Assembly (NCBI RefSeq): GCF_900111875.1 | Contig: NZ_FOJU01000003.1 | Span: 62,001-126,000 of the forward strand | Direction: 5' to 3' | DNA: 64,000 bases | Source: Poseidonocella pacifica | GTDB lineage: Bacteria > Pseudomonadota > Alphaproteobacteria > Rhodobacterales > Rhodobacteraceae | Shown here: positions 1 to 8,518 of the stretch, piece after piece | Position numbering within the stretch: the first letter of the stretch is position 1 | Layout of the letters: each line of letters opens with the position of its first letter | Notes under the pieces: model-generated | Told to the model about the DNA's origin: nothing | What the model saw: the letters and a program-made list of their open reading frames with translations, nothing else | The model's database searches: none | Position numbers and translations under genes: made by a program

Positions 1-352
1 GGACCTGCCGGATGTGGATGCCCGAAGGTCGATCCCACTCAGCGATCACCTCGCCCACAGGGTCATGCTGCGCCGCAACCGCGCGAAGCCCGCTACAGAT
101 GCCCTCGATCCGCCCTTCGTCGAGCAGAAGGCGATCCATCATTGCATCGCTCAGGCCCTTGTCCCGGCCAAAATCCAGATCTTTTGCATTTGCTTCCACG
201 ATCTCTGCACGCCGAGCCCAGACAGCATCCGCCGCAGCGTCCAGCGCCTTGCGCTTCTGCTCCGGTGCTGCATAGGCAAGCTCTGCGGCCGCTACCTTTG
301 CGCGTGCGCCGATATCAGCCATGAGCGCGGGAATGTCGGTCAAGTCTTTCAT
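1..352 (-). CDS. proA: Glutamate-5-semialdehyde dehydrogenase, N-terminal part
   Basis: Only the first 117 codons lie in the window; the gene runs off the left edge. Reading back from the ATG at 352 gives a protein beginning [19 protein letters not shown], with later stretches such as [14 protein letters not shown] and the [14 protein letters not shown] segment typical of gamma-glutamyl phosphate reductase. The enzyme reduces glutamyl 5-phosphate to glutamate semialdehyde in proline synthesis. It lies 87 bases downstream of proB on the same strand, the usual proB-proA order, so the two are probably cotranscribed. Confidence 0.9.
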   Translation of the reverse strand, partial: MKDLTDIPALMADIGARAKVAAAELAYAAPEQKRKALDAAADAVWARRAEIVEANAKDLDFGRDKGLSDAMMDRLLLDEGRIEGICSGLRAVAAQHDPVGEVIAEWDRPSGIHIRQV

Positions 353-439
353 CGCGGGATCCTCCGGGTGGGTCCTCGCGATGTAGCCGCTCTTGGCAAT
401 CCGCTCAATGGGGCACGCCGAATTTGCGCCGGTTTCGGG

Positions 440-1543
440 TCAGAGCACCATATCGTCGCGATGCACCAGCGCCGCGCGGCCAGGATACCCGAGGATCTCC
501 TCGATACGATCCGAACGCTGACCACGGATCGCGGCCGCTTCGGTAGACGTATATCGCGAAAGCCCCATCCCCATTTGATGGCCGTCAGGACCCAGAATGG
601 CAATCGGCTCCCCGCGCCCGAACCGGCCGCTCACCTTCGCCACCCCGGCGGGCAGCAAAGAACGCCCCTCCATCAAGGCGCGCGCGGCTCCGGCATCGAG
701 CGTGACCTGCCCCTTTGGTTTCATCGCGCCGATCCAGCGCTTGCGCGCTGTCTGCGGATCGAGATGCGCGGTAAACCAAGTGGCATTTGCCCCGTTTTCA
801 AGCGCGCGGAGCGGACGCGCCACCGATCCTTCGGTTATCGCCATGGCACAACCCGCAGCGGTGGCAGTCTTGGCGGCCATGAGTTTGGTCTTCATCCCCC
901 CCTTCGACAGGCCGGAGCAGGCGTCACCGGCCATCGCTTCGATCTGGGGAGTAATTTCCTCGATCACGTCAAAGCGTTGGGCAGCAGGATCCTCCGCCGG
1001 ATTCGCGCTATAAAACCCGTCGACATCCGAGAGAAGGATCAGTTGATCCGCTCCGACGGTCGCTGCGATCTGGGCCGCCAACCTGTCGTTGTCACCAAAG
1101 CGGATTTCGTCCGTCGCGACAGTGTCGTTTTCATTGACGATGGGAACCGCGTCAAGCCCGAGAAGGGTCTCCAGCGTCGCACGGGTGTTGAGGTATCGGC
1201 GCCGGTTGGCGCTGTCTTCCAGCGTCACGAGCACTTGGGCGGTCGTTATCCCATGGGGCCCGAGAACCTCTTCATAGGCGCGGGCGAGCCTGATCTGACC
1301 CACCGCGGCCGCCGCTTGAGATTGCTCCAGTGCCAACTCTGTTTTCGGCAGACCGAGCGCACCGCGACCGAGGGCTATGGACCCCGAAGACACAAGCACC
1401 ACATCCGCGCCTTGCTTGAGCCAAGCGACGTCCTCGGCCAGTCCGGTCAGCCAGTCTCGGCGCAACTCACCGGTATTCCGATCAACGAGCAGTGCGGACC
1501 CGATCTTGATGACGATCCGCCGGGCGGCCGTCAGGGCTGCCAA
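440..1543 (-). CDS. proB: Glutamate 5-kinase
   Basis: This cytoplasmic enzyme phosphorylates glutamate in the first step of proline synthesis. The 367-residue protein has the amino acid kinase fold, with the N-terminal strand [12 protein letters not shown], the [11 protein letters not shown] turn, the [17 protein letters not shown] segment that binds glutamate, and [11 protein letters not shown] near residue 215. A PUA domain follows from about residue 275, as in full-length proteobacterial ProB. Its start overlaps the end of obgE by 13 bases, so translation is likely coupled. Nothing looks broken. Confidence 0.96.
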   Translation of the reverse strand: MAALTAARRIVIKIGSALLVDRNTGELRRDWLTGLAEDVAWLKQGADVVLVSSGSIALGRGALGLPKTELALEQSQAAAAVGQIRLARAYEEVLGPHGITTAQVLVTLEDSANRRRYLNTRATLETLLGLDAVPIVNENDTVATDEIRFGDNDRLAAQIAATVGADQLILLSDVDGFYSANPAEDPAAQRFDVIEEITPQIEAMAGDACSGLSKGGMKTKLMAAKTATAAGCAMAITEGSVARPLRALENGANATWFTAHLDPQTARKRWIGAMKPKGQVTLDAGAARALMEGRSLLPAGVAKVSGRFGRGEPIAILGPDGHQMGMGLSRYTSTEAAAIRGQRSDRIEEILGYPGRAALVHRDDMVL

Positions 1544-2571
1544 GCTGCGTCCTCCTCATCGCTGTCGGGCTTATGGCGAAGGCGATCCTCGTCGATCTGT
1601 GCCCGGAGCGCACGAAGCACCTCCGGAACGCCTTCCTTTGCGACGCCAGACATCGCCAGAACCGTCCCGCCGCTCGCCTCTTTGAGGGCCGCGAGGCGCT
1701 CCGCTCGGGTATCGTCGTCAAGCGCGTCCACCTTGTTGAGCACCGTCACCCGTGGCTTATGCGAAAGCTCCTCGGCATACGCCTCCAACTCCCCGATTAT
1801 AGTCGCGTAATCGGCGGCTACATCTTCCGCGGTCCCATCAACGAGATGCAGCAGCACTGAACACCGCTCCACGTGACCAAGGAAAAGGTCGCCAAGCCCG
1901 CGACCTTCGTGCGCGCCTTCGATCAGCCCGGGAATATCGGCAACCACAAATTCGACACCATCAATGCCCACGACCCCCAGATTAGGGTGAAGCGTCGTGA
2001 ACGGATAATCCGCAATCTTGGGCCGGGCATTCGACGTCGCCGCGAGAAATGTTGATTTCCCGGCATTGGGCAATCCTAGAAGACCGACATCGGCAATGAG
2101 CTTCAACCGGAGCCACAGTGTACGCTCGACGCCGGGTTGGCCGGAATTGGCGCGGCGCGGCGCTTGGTTGGTAGAAGATTTGAAGTGCAGGTTACCAAAG
2201 CCGCCGTTGCCGCCCTTGGCAAGCAGGACACTCTGGCCAATCTCGGTCATGTCGGCGATCAGAGTTTCCTGATCCTCGTCTAGAATTTCGGTCCCGACGG
2301 GTACGCGCAGGGTAATACTGTCGCCATCACGGCCATTCCGCTGGCTTCCCATGCCCTGCTGGCCGCTCTTGGCAAAGAAATGCTGCTGATAGCGGAAATC
2401 TATCAGGGTGTTGAGCCCGTCGACAGCTTCCGCCCAGACGGAGCCACCTTTGCCGCCATCGCCGCCGTCAGGGCCACCATATTCGATGAACTTCTCACGC
2501 CGAAAGCTCACCGATCCGCCGCCGCCGCCGCCGGACCGGATATAGACCTTTGCCAGATCAAGAAATTTCAT
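1531..2571 (-). CDS. obgE: GTPase Obg/CgtA
   Basis: This ribosome-associated GTPase acts in 50S assembly and stress control. The 346 residues open with the glycine-rich Obg fold ([20 protein letters not shown]) and continue with a G domain: P-loop GLPNAGKST near residue 167, [12 protein letters not shown] as G3, NKVD as G4. The C-terminal acidic tail is short and there is no OCT domain. It is followed by proB with a 13-base overlap. The combination obgE-proB-proA is common in alphaproteobacteria. Confidence 0.96.
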   Translation of the reverse strand: MKFLDLAKVYIRSGGGGGGSVSFRREKFIEYGGPDGGDGGKGGSVWAEAVDGLNTLIDFRYQQHFFAKSGQQGMGSQRNGRDGDSITLRVPVGTEILDEDQETLIADMTEIGQSVLLAKGGNGGFGNLHFKSSTNQAPRRANSGQPGVERTLWLRLKLIADVGLLGLPNAGKSTFLAATSNARPKIADYPFTTLHPNLGVVGIDGVEFVVADIPGLIEGAHEGRGLGDLFLGHVERCSVLLHLVDGTAEDVAADYATIIGELEAYAEELSHKPRVTVLNKVDALDDDTRAERLAALKEASGGTVLAMSGVAKEGVPEVLRALRAQIDEDRLRHKPDSDEEDAAWQP

Positions 2572-2657
2572 GGCGTCGCCCCTGCAAGTTGTTAGAGGCA
2601 GGCGATACTGCGTTCCGCTCCCGGGCTCAAGCGTCGCCGCAGGAAGTCATGTCCGTT

Positions 2658-3197
2658 TCAGCCAAGACGGCGCGAATAGGTCCACGTCGGAACGGTGGTA
2701 TCGCGTGCCACGCAATACGTCTCCGCGTCGCCGATATAGGAGAAGCCGGCATTCGTCAAAACCCGCGCCGAAGCCGCGTTGTCCTGAAAGACGCTCGCGA
2801 AGATGGTTTGGCAGCGCATGGGATTCGCCGCGAGCAAGGCCTGAACCGCTTCAGAGGCCAGCCCTGTATTCCAGTAGGCCGGTGCCACCCAGTAGCCGAT
2901 CTCGCACTGCGCACGATCCATCAGCTTGAGGCTGATAACCCCCATAAGCTCGCTTTCGCCGACACGGGTGCCATCAATGGCCCAGACTTCCTCGGCCCGT
3001 TCGGGATCAAGGGAACGAGTGATGAAAGCCTCCGCCGCGCCGGGCGGAAAGGGGTGCGGGATCGAACTGGTCATACGCGCCACGCGCTCATCGCTTGCAT
3101 AAAGCGTGATCCGTCCCTCATCGGAACGGCGCAGCGGGCGCAGGTCAAATCGTTCCGTCTCGATCACGGCTTGCCGCGAAACTTCGTCAAGTGACAT
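2658..3197 (-). CDS. GNAT-family N-acetyltransferase
   Basis: The 179-residue product is a cytoplasmic GNAT acetyltransferase related to the RimJ/RimL group. It shows the opening RFDLRPLRRSDEGRI, the central CEIGYWVAPAYWNTGLASEA (beta4 and acetyl-CoA loop in a divergent form) and the closing VFQDNAASARVLTNAGF motif. I chose the ATG at 3197 because GGAGGA sits just upstream; an in-frame start 22 codons further up lacks such a site. The substrate cannot be told from sequence. It lies between rpmA and obgE, as often in Rhodobacteraceae. Confidence 0.85.
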   Translation of the reverse strand: MSLDEVSRQAVIETERFDLRPLRRSDEGRITLYASDERVARMTSSIPHPFPPGAAEAFITRSLDPERAEEVWAIDGTRVGESELMGVISLKLMDRAQCEIGYWVAPAYWNTGLASEAVQALLAANPMRCQTIFASVFQDNAASARVLTNAGFSYIGDAETYCVARDTTVPTWTYSRRLG

Positions 3198-3312
3198 GCG
3201 CTTTCCTCCGAAGAGCATGAAGCCGGTCGCCCGCACCGTCCCTCCCCTGCTTCGGTCCGGCAACGCGCCGGCACTACGGAAGCCCCTCCGGGATCGATAC
3301 GAAATCCAGCCT

Positions 3313-3351
3313 CTGAAACGAAAGAGGGGACCGGCTGTTGCGCCGATCCCC
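3313..3351 (-). terminator. Terminator after rplU-rpmA
   Basis: On the minus strand a 10-bp stem (GGGGATCGGC paired with GCCGGTCCCC, one G-T pair, 3326-3351) with a six-base loop is followed by TCTTTCGTTT. It lies 30 bases past the rpmA stop codon and fits a rho-independent terminator for the ribosomal-protein operon. Confidence 0.7.
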
Positions 3352-3380
3352 TTGTTTGTGTCTTAAACCTTAAGGTCGGC

Positions 3381-3650
3381 TTACTCTGCGGCCTCTGCCA
3401 CTGGGAGCACGGAAATGAACGTGCGGCCCTTGAGCCCCTTACGGAAGGTCACGGCGCCCTCGACGGTCGCAAAAATGGTGTGATCCCGGCCCATGCCGAC
3501 ACCCTCACCCGGCCAGAACTTCGTTCCGCGCTGGCGCACGATGATGTTCCCACCTGTGACGCTTTCGCCACCGTACTTCTTCACACCAAGGCGACGACCG
3601 GCAGAGTCGCGCCCGTTCCGGGATGAACCGCCTGCTTTTTTATGTGCCAT
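3381..3650 (-). CDS. rpmA: 50S ribosomal protein L27
   Basis: The 89-residue protein begins [18 protein letters not shown], the hallmark start of L27, whose N-terminal tail reaches the peptidyl transferase centre. The middle carries [17 protein letters not shown] and the [12 protein letters not shown] motif. Length is normal. It follows rplU by 12 bases in the conserved L21-L27 operon. Confidence 0.98.
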   Translation of the reverse strand: MAHKKAGGSSRNGRDSAGRRLGVKKYGGESVTGGNIIVRQRGTKFWPGEGVGMGRDHTIFATVEGAVTFRKGLKGRTFISVLPVAEAAE

Positions 3651-3662
3651 ATCGGTCTCTCC

Positions 3663-4280
3663 TTAGCCTTTAGCCAATTTCGCAGCCTGATCGATCCAGC
3701 CTTCGCGTTCGATCCGGCCCTTGAACGAAAGCTTTTCGTCCATATCAGCAACGTCTTCCGGCGTCCATGCCGCGATCTGGGCAAAGCTGGTGACGCCAGC
3801 GGCGTGCAGCTTCTTCTCCAGAGCGGGACCTACGCCCGACAACTTCTTCAGGTCATCCGCAGAACCGGTTGCGAGCTCCGCCTTGGGCGCAGTAGCGGTC
3901 GTGGCCGTTTGCGACGCCGGAACCGAACCTGCACCTACAGCTGCCTTCACACCAGATGCATCGGCACCGGAGGCGAGAATGTCGGTAATACGTACCAGCG
4001 TCAGTTTCTGACGGTGGCCCTTCGTGCGCTTGGAGGAGTGCTTCCGCCGGCGCTTAACGAAGTTGATGACCTTGTCGCCCTTGACCTGATCGATCACTTC
4101 GGCCTGAACGGCCGCGCCTGCGACAAGCGGGCTACCGACAACGAGATCGTCGTCGCTAACCATGAGAATTTCGTTGAACTGGACTTTTTCACCAGCGTCG
4201 GCTGCAAGCTTTTCTACCCGGAGCGTATCGCCCGACTGAACCTTGTATTGCTTGCCACCGGTCTTCAGGACCGCGAACAT
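3663..4280 (-). CDS. rplU: 50S ribosomal protein L21 with C-terminal extension
   Basis: I place the start at the ATG at 4280 ([18 protein letters not shown]), where the L21 family begins; the longer open frame upstream is not conserved in type. Residues 1 to about 103 are L21, with the basic [18 protein letters not shown] segment that binds 23S rRNA. Residues 104 to 205 are an extension: an Ala/Thr-rich linker, then a helix-hairpin-helix-like domain ([18 protein letters not shown]). A similar domain is known on other alphaproteobacterial proteins, such as NuoE, in this clade. The role of the tail is unknown to me. Confidence 0.95.
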   Translation of the reverse strand: MFAVLKTGGKQYKVQSGDTLRVEKLAADAGEKVQFNEILMVSDDDLVVGSPLVAGAAVQAEVIDQVKGDKVINFVKRRRKHSSKRTKGHRQKLTLVRITDILASGADASGVKAAVGAGSVPASQTATTATAPKAELATGSADDLKKLSGVGPALEKKLHAAGVTSFAQIAAWTPEDVADMDEKLSFKGRIEREGWIDQAAKLAKG

Positions 4281-4451
4281 GCGAATCTTCCTTTTGTTGC
4301 CGCGTCCTTTGGTCCCCGTTTCCGGGCGTTTTGGCACTTGGGCCACCGTCGGACAGCGCACCCGTCGCCGGGCGTCATGTCGAAATACCGGTCACGCTCG
4401 TGCGAGCCGGAGCCGCGCTTCTACCCGATCATAGGAGCGTGTCAACCCTGC

Positions 4452-5279
4452 TCAGAGGTCCTGCGCATCCATCGCACGACCGATCGCGAGCCCGAGCGCA
4501 TAGGAAATACGCTGAAACATGGGATCGAAGCCCGCAAACAGCGCGCGGGTGAGGATACGCCCGTCATCAGACTCTTGCAATGCGATGTACTCTTCCAGTT
4601 CGGCATCGTCGAGCGGTTGATAGGCCATCATCAGGAAAGCATAGAGCCATTCCTCGGTATCTTCGCGAACCTCACCCTCCTGGCCCCAGACGTCGGTGAT
4701 GGCTTGCTCCTCTGTCAGGCTCAGCGCTTCCGCCTCACTGTCGATCAGCCCGGTGTAGAACGCGTAGTTGGAGTTCAGCCCCCCAACGACGTTGCGCTCA
4801 ACCAATTCACCCGCGTCGATGAACCGCCCCACCATCTCGACCCGAGGGTCCAAAGCCGCCTCCGCATCCCGATAGCGCTGTTTCGCCGCGTCCTCGGCAT
4901 CCTTATCGAGTTGGGCCCGCCTCGCGCTCAGTTCGAGCGAAACGATCTCTTGCCCCAAGTCGGAATTGAAGAACTCTATCAGCCGCCCGAGATCCTCCTC
5001 GGCAAGTACCTGCTCCGTTGACGTCCGGACATGACGGCGCATCTCATCAAGATCATAGATCCGGTCCACCTGTCCCATCCAAGTGGCGGACGCACCAGTG
5101 GGCAACATGCCCTCGGCGAGCGTCCGGGAATAGTCTAGCCCTTCCGCGCGCATGATCTCCAAGGTTTCATCCAGTCGCAATGCGTCCCAGAAATCGTCAA
5201 CCTGCGCGGGGTCGGCACCCAGAACCCGCGCCGGAAGCGCCGCGCAGAACAAAATGGCGAACAGCGTCTTTCTGAGCAT
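4452..5279 (-). CDS. DUF2059 domain protein, secreted
   Basis: A 275-residue protein with a signal peptide (MLRKTLFAILFCAALPARVLGA, cleavage near residue 21), so probably periplasmic. The DUF2059 hallmark LIEFFNSDLGQEIVSLE occurs around residue 100, followed by a charged helical region. I chose the ATG at 5279 because it opens the signal peptide; 14 codons of open frame upstream would mask it. The function of the family is not established. It is the last core gene before the tRNA-Ser that anchors the accessory region. Confidence 0.8.
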   Translation of the reverse strand: MLRKTLFAILFCAALPARVLGADPAQVDDFWDALRLDETLEIMRAEGLDYSRTLAEGMLPTGASATWMGQVDRIYDLDEMRRHVRTSTEQVLAEEDLGRLIEFFNSDLGQEIVSLELSARRAQLDKDAEDAAKQRYRDAEAALDPRVEMVGRFIDAGELVERNVVGGLNSNYAFYTGLIDSEAEALSLTEEQAITDVWGQEGEVREDTEEWLYAFLMMAYQPLDDAELEEYIALQESDDGRILTRALFAGFDPMFQRISYALGLAIGRAMDAQDL

Positions 5280-5424
5280 GGGCGTCCCTATAAATACCGA
5301 CATGGAACAGAGGTATGCCACCCCTCAAGCCGGGACAAGGCACTGGCCGCGAAGTCTTGCCAGAAAGACACAAATCGGGCTTGCGTGCCCTCGCCGAAGC
5401 AACTAAACCGCAGGCCCAGACCGC

Positions 5425-5514
5425 GGAGAGGTGCCGGAGTGGTCGAACGGGGCGGTCTCGAAAACCGTTGACCCTTCACGGGGTCCCAGGGTTCGAATCC
5501 CTGTCTCTCCGCCA
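5425..5514 (+). tRNA. tRNA-Ser (CGA)
   Basis: A 90-nt gene with encoded CCA. The acceptor stem pairs GGAGAGG (5425-5431) with TCTCTCC, the last pair being G-T. The anticodon loop CTCGAAA gives CGA at 5459-5461, a long variable arm marks a class II tRNA, and the T arm is CAGGG-TTCGAAT-CCCTG. It reads UCG codons. Its 3' 62 bases are duplicated at 21931, which makes it the integration target of the accessory region. Confidence 0.97.
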
Positions 5515-5818
5515 TTTTTTACCTAAGCGTAATGCGCATATACCCAAGAAAACAAGGCTTTTCAGCGAGATGCGCTCGCAGATGCCCGTGATTTTGCTCC
5601 ACTTTTTGCTCCACATTTTCCTGCGCCCGCGAAGATATATCGTCGGCAGTTAGGTCTTCCCGCGCATCCCGATGGGCCAAGCAGCTCGCACCCCGCCTCA
5701 CCTACTGGCCCGGCCAGATCAGCAGAGCGCCGTGGACGATCAACAGCACGACAATCGCGACGCGGACGAGGTTTCGGTGCAGCCAGACTCGGGCGCGGAT
5801 GCAGTATTTCATCGGTTT
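5453..5818. repeat. Left copy of duplicated tRNA-Ser end and element end (att1)
   Basis: Bases 5453-5514 (anticodon stem to CCA of tRNA-Ser) match 21931-21992 exactly, and the identity begins sharply at the anticodon stem, as expected for a tRNA attachment core. The following roughly 300 bases are also repeated at 21993-22295 with about eleven differences and one missing T. Homology beyond the core means that two related element ends sit side by side, not just one attL/attR pair. Confidence 0.85.
5702..5812 (-). CDS. 36-residue single-pass membrane peptide
   Basis: A small frame starting at the ATG at 5812 with a strong ribosome binding site (AGGAGAAACCG directly before it). The product begins MKYCIRARVWLHRN, which is basic, followed by about 20 hydrophobic residues (VRVAIVVLLIVHGALLIW) and a stop. 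That is the shape of a small inner-membrane protein with a cytoplasmic basic end. A second copy exists at 22179-22289, where the binding site is altered and a proline enters the membrane segment. No family recognised; a type I toxin-like peptide or an element-encoded regulator are possibilities, without direct support. Confidence 0.45.
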   Translation of the reverse strand: MKYCIRARVWLHRNLVRVAIVVLLIVHGALLIWPGQ

Positions 5819-5939
5819 CTCCTGTGAAGGTGATGGCGCGCCGGCAGCTTCGTAGCAGCGAAGGCGTGGTGGTTATCGTCGGCGCGCCGAACGCCGGGGG
5901 ATTCAGTCCCGGCGCCGGGACCATGCGGCCCCTCAAGGA

Positions 5940-5961
5940 ACGGCGCCCACGCGGGCGCCGT
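5940..5961 (-). terminator. Stem-loop after the 5966-6334 gene
   Basis: A perfect 9-bp stem (ACGGCGCCC with GGGCGCCGT, four-base loop) begins a few bases after the stop codon of the minus-strand frame ending at 5966. There is no clear T tract on that strand, so it may act as a transcript-end stabiliser or a weak terminator. Confidence 0.45.
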
Positions 5962-5965
5962 CGGA

Positions 5966-6334
5966 TCATTTTTGGTCGAGCATCCGCAAGCTCAGCCTCA
6001 CCGCTTCAGCGAAGTCGGTGGCCGTACGGACGGCACGACACAGCTCCTCGAGCGGCGGGAGGGCGGCCTGGTGCGCCTCTGCCTCCGGCGTGAGCCGCCG
6101 GTGGGTGTTGAACGCCTCGGCACAGCCGATCAGGCGCTCCTGCGGGATGGCGACCTTCTCCTCGAAGGTCCCGGCCTTGATCCCGTTGTGGATCTCCGAG
6201 ATCGCTGTAGCGAGGACATGCGCGAGGGTCTCGTCGACACCGCTCTCCTTTTCGAGGAACTCGACGGCCTCTCCCACCGCAAGGCCCCGGTTCCGCCGGC
6301 CTTGCCGGGCGTGGGCAGGCGTCGGGGGCGGCAA
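5966..6334 (-). CDS. Hypothetical protein, element-borne
   Basis: An open frame of up to 122 residues. From about residue 22 it reads like a real soluble protein: EFLEKESGVDETLAHVLATA, then EKVAIPQERLIGCAEAFNTH and a helical end VRLSLRMLDQK. The first 20 or so residues are Pro/Arg-rich and overlap a different coding remnant on the other strand, so the true start may be further in or the 5' end may be a junction. A stem-loop follows the stop. I do not recognise the family. It is the first gene inside the left end of the accessory region. Confidence 0.45.
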   Translation of the reverse strand: MPPPTPAHARQGRRNRGLAVGEAVEFLEKESGVDETLAHVLATAISEIHNGIKAGTFEEKVAIPQERLIGCAEAFNTHRRLTPEAEAHQAALPPLEELCRAVRTATDFAEAVRLSLRMLDQK

Positions 6335-6528
6335 AGGCGCATCAGCAGGAGATCGTCCGCCTCACCGAAGCCCGCGACAAGCTGGCGACCATACTGGCGG
6401 GCGGTGAGATGTGGGCGCTCCCGCTGTTCACCCGCCTCGAGGCCGAACTGGCTGAATTAGAGGCCCGCGAGGATGTGCTGGCCCGCGCCCGGCAGATCGC
6501 GGAAATGGCGGCGCGCAAGGCAGCTTGA
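6331..6528 (+). pseudogene. C-terminal fragment of an unidentified helical protein
   Basis: Plus-strand frame ending at the TGA at 6526-6528 that reads AHQQEIVRLTEARDKLATIL, then RLEAELAELEAREDVL and AEMAARKAA. The Leu/Glu heptads suggest a coiled-coil tail. No start codon or upstream domain is visible, because at 6331 the frame runs into the minus-strand gene. Such tails occur at the ends of serine recombinases and other element proteins, but I cannot assign it. Most likely a leftover of an older insertion. Confidence 0.4.
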
Positions 6529-6624
6529 CCATTGGTTTGCCCCATTGACGCAGTAATGGGCGTCCGGGGCGAATGACTGGTGAGAGCCCAAGGTTACAGG
6601 TTCCGCGCCGTGCGCCAATGTCCG

Positions 6625-7095
6625 CTATGCTGCGGAATGGGGAGTTGGCTCATTGCCATTCAAGAATGCCTTTAGACTGCCTTTGAAAAATTGGTTCCAT
6701 CCATCAAGGCAAATCTCCCAACAGTTAAGTGTTGGAGTTAAGCCATCATGGACCATCCGGATCTCAGTATTGTCCCCAACTTTATTGATGCTCCAAACAA
6801 CCTTTGTTCCCAACCACTCCTGATCAATTTTCTCTGGCTGACCTTCGACTTTGTGGTGGGCATCTATACATGCCATTTCGATCCGGTAGGGCCTTTGGAA
6901 AGACGTTGCCTCGAAAGTCCAGTACCCGTAATCGGGTGGAAATCGCGCGGTTACTTTGTCGCCTACCTTAGTCAAGCTACCGTCCACTGATTGCGTCCAC
7001 CACTTGTCCATTTGGGTCGCGAGCGCTTGGAAACAGGTTTCTTGTGATGCGGGTACATAAATGCTCGCGTGGTAGTTCTTGGCCGGTTCTATCAT
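6625..7095 (-). CDS. SRPBCC (START-like, AHSA1-type) domain protein
   Basis: The 156-residue product has the Bet v1/START-like ligand-binding fold of activator-of-Hsp90-ATPase-homologue proteins: the opening NYHASIYVPASQETCFQALA, a central GDKVTARFPP strand, GTKVVWSINKVGDNTEIRMVHDGL and a last helix FKGSLKAFLNG. I prefer the ATG at 7095, which has GGAG eight bases upstream, over the TTG at 7137. It is divergent from an HxlR regulator across a 111-bp gap holding a perfect palindrome, so that regulator probably controls it. Base composition is lower in GC than the flanks. Confidence 0.8.
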   Translation of the reverse strand: MIEPAKNYHASIYVPASQETCFQALATQMDKWWTQSVDGSLTKVGDKVTARFPPDYGYWTFEATSFQRPYRIEMACIDAHHKVEGQPEKIDQEWLGTKVVWSINKVGDNTEIRMVHDGLTPTLNCWEICLDGWNQFFKGSLKAFLNGNEPTPHSAA

Positions 7096-7164
7096 TTTCA
7101 GAGCTCCATCCAGTTTCTTGGGCTGAGATTTGCTCAAAACATTTACTTTGAAAAGTAGGCAGAA

Positions 7165-7186
7165 TTTTGATACTTAGGTATCAAAA
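7165..7186. promoter_or_regulatory. Palindromic operator between SRPBCC and HxlR genes
   Basis: TTTTGATAC-TTAG-GTATCAAAA is a perfect 9-bp inverted repeat with a four-base spacer, centred in the intergenic space. It contains the GTATC-type half-site often bound by HxlR-family dimers and ends 20 bases before the chosen HxlR start. Confidence 0.65.
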
Positions 7187-7206
7187 TGATACTAATGGAG
7201 TCTCTC

Positions 7207-7539
7207 ATGAACGACGGTTCCGATTTGAACCTCTGCCCCGCACCGCTGGTCTTTGCAATGATCGGTGGAAAGTGGAAGCTGTCGATACTACAGATACTAA
7301 TCTTTCAAGGCACCAAGAGGTTTGGAGAGCTTCGGCATGGTATTCCAGACATTACGCAGACGATGCTGACAAAACAGCTACGTGCTCTTGAAGGTGATGG
7401 TCTGGTTGACAGAAAGGTCTACGCTGAAGTGCCCCCCAAGGTGGAATACAGCGCCACCGACGTCGCTATCGGGCTGATGCCTGCGTTCAAGGCAATGCAT
7501 TCTTGGTGGGAAGCAAAAGCGCGACCTTCAACGAATTGA
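7207..7539 (+). CDS. HxlR-family transcriptional regulator
   Basis: A 110-residue winged-helix regulator. It has the HxlR signature: the conserved Cys in LNLCPAPLVFAMIGGKWKLS, a helix-turn-helix around FGELRHGIPDITQTMLTKQL, and the wing GLVDRKVYAEVPPKVEYSAT. I chose the ATG at 7207 because GGAG lies seven bases upstream; two earlier in-frame ATGs (7186, 7195) fall in or next to the palindromic operator. HxlR proteins of this size often sense electrophiles through the N-terminal Cys. It likely controls itself and the divergent SRPBCC gene. Confidence 0.88.
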   Translation: MNDGSDLNLCPAPLVFAMIGGKWKLSILQILIFQGTKRFGELRHGIPDITQTMLTKQLRALEGDGLVDRKVYAEVPPKVEYSATDVAIGLMPAFKAMHSWWEAKARPSTN

Positions 7540-7651
7540 AAAAGAACAGAACCCTATAGATAGCGGTCATTGACGTCCCACCCGCGTATGACAGTTTTGT
7601 CCGCATAGCAGACCTTGCTGCGATCATAAATTTATCTTGCCACCTGCTTGA

Positions 7652-8325
7652 TCAATCCAAATGGCATGGCATCTCCAGCGCCACCGTCTTCGCCAGATCC
7701 AACTTCCGCCCCAAGGGCATCTCGTCGCCATAGATCTCCCGGTTCCGTGCCGACGCCACGCTGTGGCCCATCATCTCTCCCCGATCATCCGAAGCAATAC
7801 CTGCCGCCTTCAGACGGCTTTCCCAGGTATGCCGCGTTCCGCCGGCCGTGTGTTTCGGCGACGGCATCAGGTCGTTGTCGCGCAGGTAGCCGTTGATGAT
7901 CGCCGAGTAGCTGCGCTTGTAGCGATAGCGCGGGAAGCCGTTCGGATGCCGCCGCGCGGCCGCCAGCGCCACGCCGACCAGCGGCACGAGCCGGACCGAG
8001 GAGGTGTTCTTGACCTCCCGCTTCTCCTCGCCGTCCTCGAAGGCGATCCGCAGGTGCGGGATCACCGCATCCAGCACAATGGCGTCGGAGGGCAGGTCGT
8101 GGATTTCCGCCTGGCGGCAGCCGGTCTCGATGGAGATCAGCAGGATGTCACGGGCCTCGTCGTTGAGGCCGTCGAAGGCTACCGCCATGCCCACCGGTCA
8201 GCATCGTCCATGACGGGAATTTCCGTTCCCTTTCCAGGGACGAGCTTGTCAGTCGGAAAATGTGGACGCGGGTGACCCGGCCATAATCCCACGCATCGGG
8301 TCGGCGCCTCAACCGGAAACAGTTG
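7652..8325 (-). pseudogene. Tyrosine integrase, frameshifted and 5'-truncated
   Basis: The open part (7652-8194) carries a tyrosine recombinase catalytic domain: first Arg in TGCRQAEI, second Arg in GGTRHTW, then MGHS, and the nucleophile in NREIYGDEM. Upstream the frame is closed, but the other minus frame reads DAWDYGRVTRVHIF, KLVPGKGTEIPV and MDDADRW, which should join to AFDGLNDEARD, so there is an indel near 8190-8200. No SAM-like N-terminal DNA-binding domain is seen beyond about 8325. This is probably the dead integrase of the element inserted in tRNA-Ser. Confidence 0.75.
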
Positions 8326-8518
8326 CACGCGGACCCCGTTCTATCTGGCGCCTGTGATTTCGATCCGGGATAGAAAAGTCCAAGAAATTGCGCGCTTTGG
8401 ACATTGCTCTCCGTAGCGGCCTATCTATTCTTTTCCCAAGGGAAGGCTGAAGCTCGCACCCCTCCTGCCTCGCAGGAGCCCCGATCCGTATTGGCCTTGC
8501 CCCAAGGAGGAGGAAACC

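Noticed and set aside
14-1810. 598-codon plus-strand frame
   Set aside because: Antisense to proA, proB and obgE, caused by high GC at third positions; the minus-strand products have all family motifs.
5288-5515. Minus-strand frame of 75 codons over tRNA-Ser (MAERQGFEPWDPVKG start)
   Set aside because: It is an antisense reading of the tRNA gene; frames of this type (GFEPW, GIRTLGP, DSNLRV) are known artefacts. The same holds for 19487-19693 and 21851-22093.
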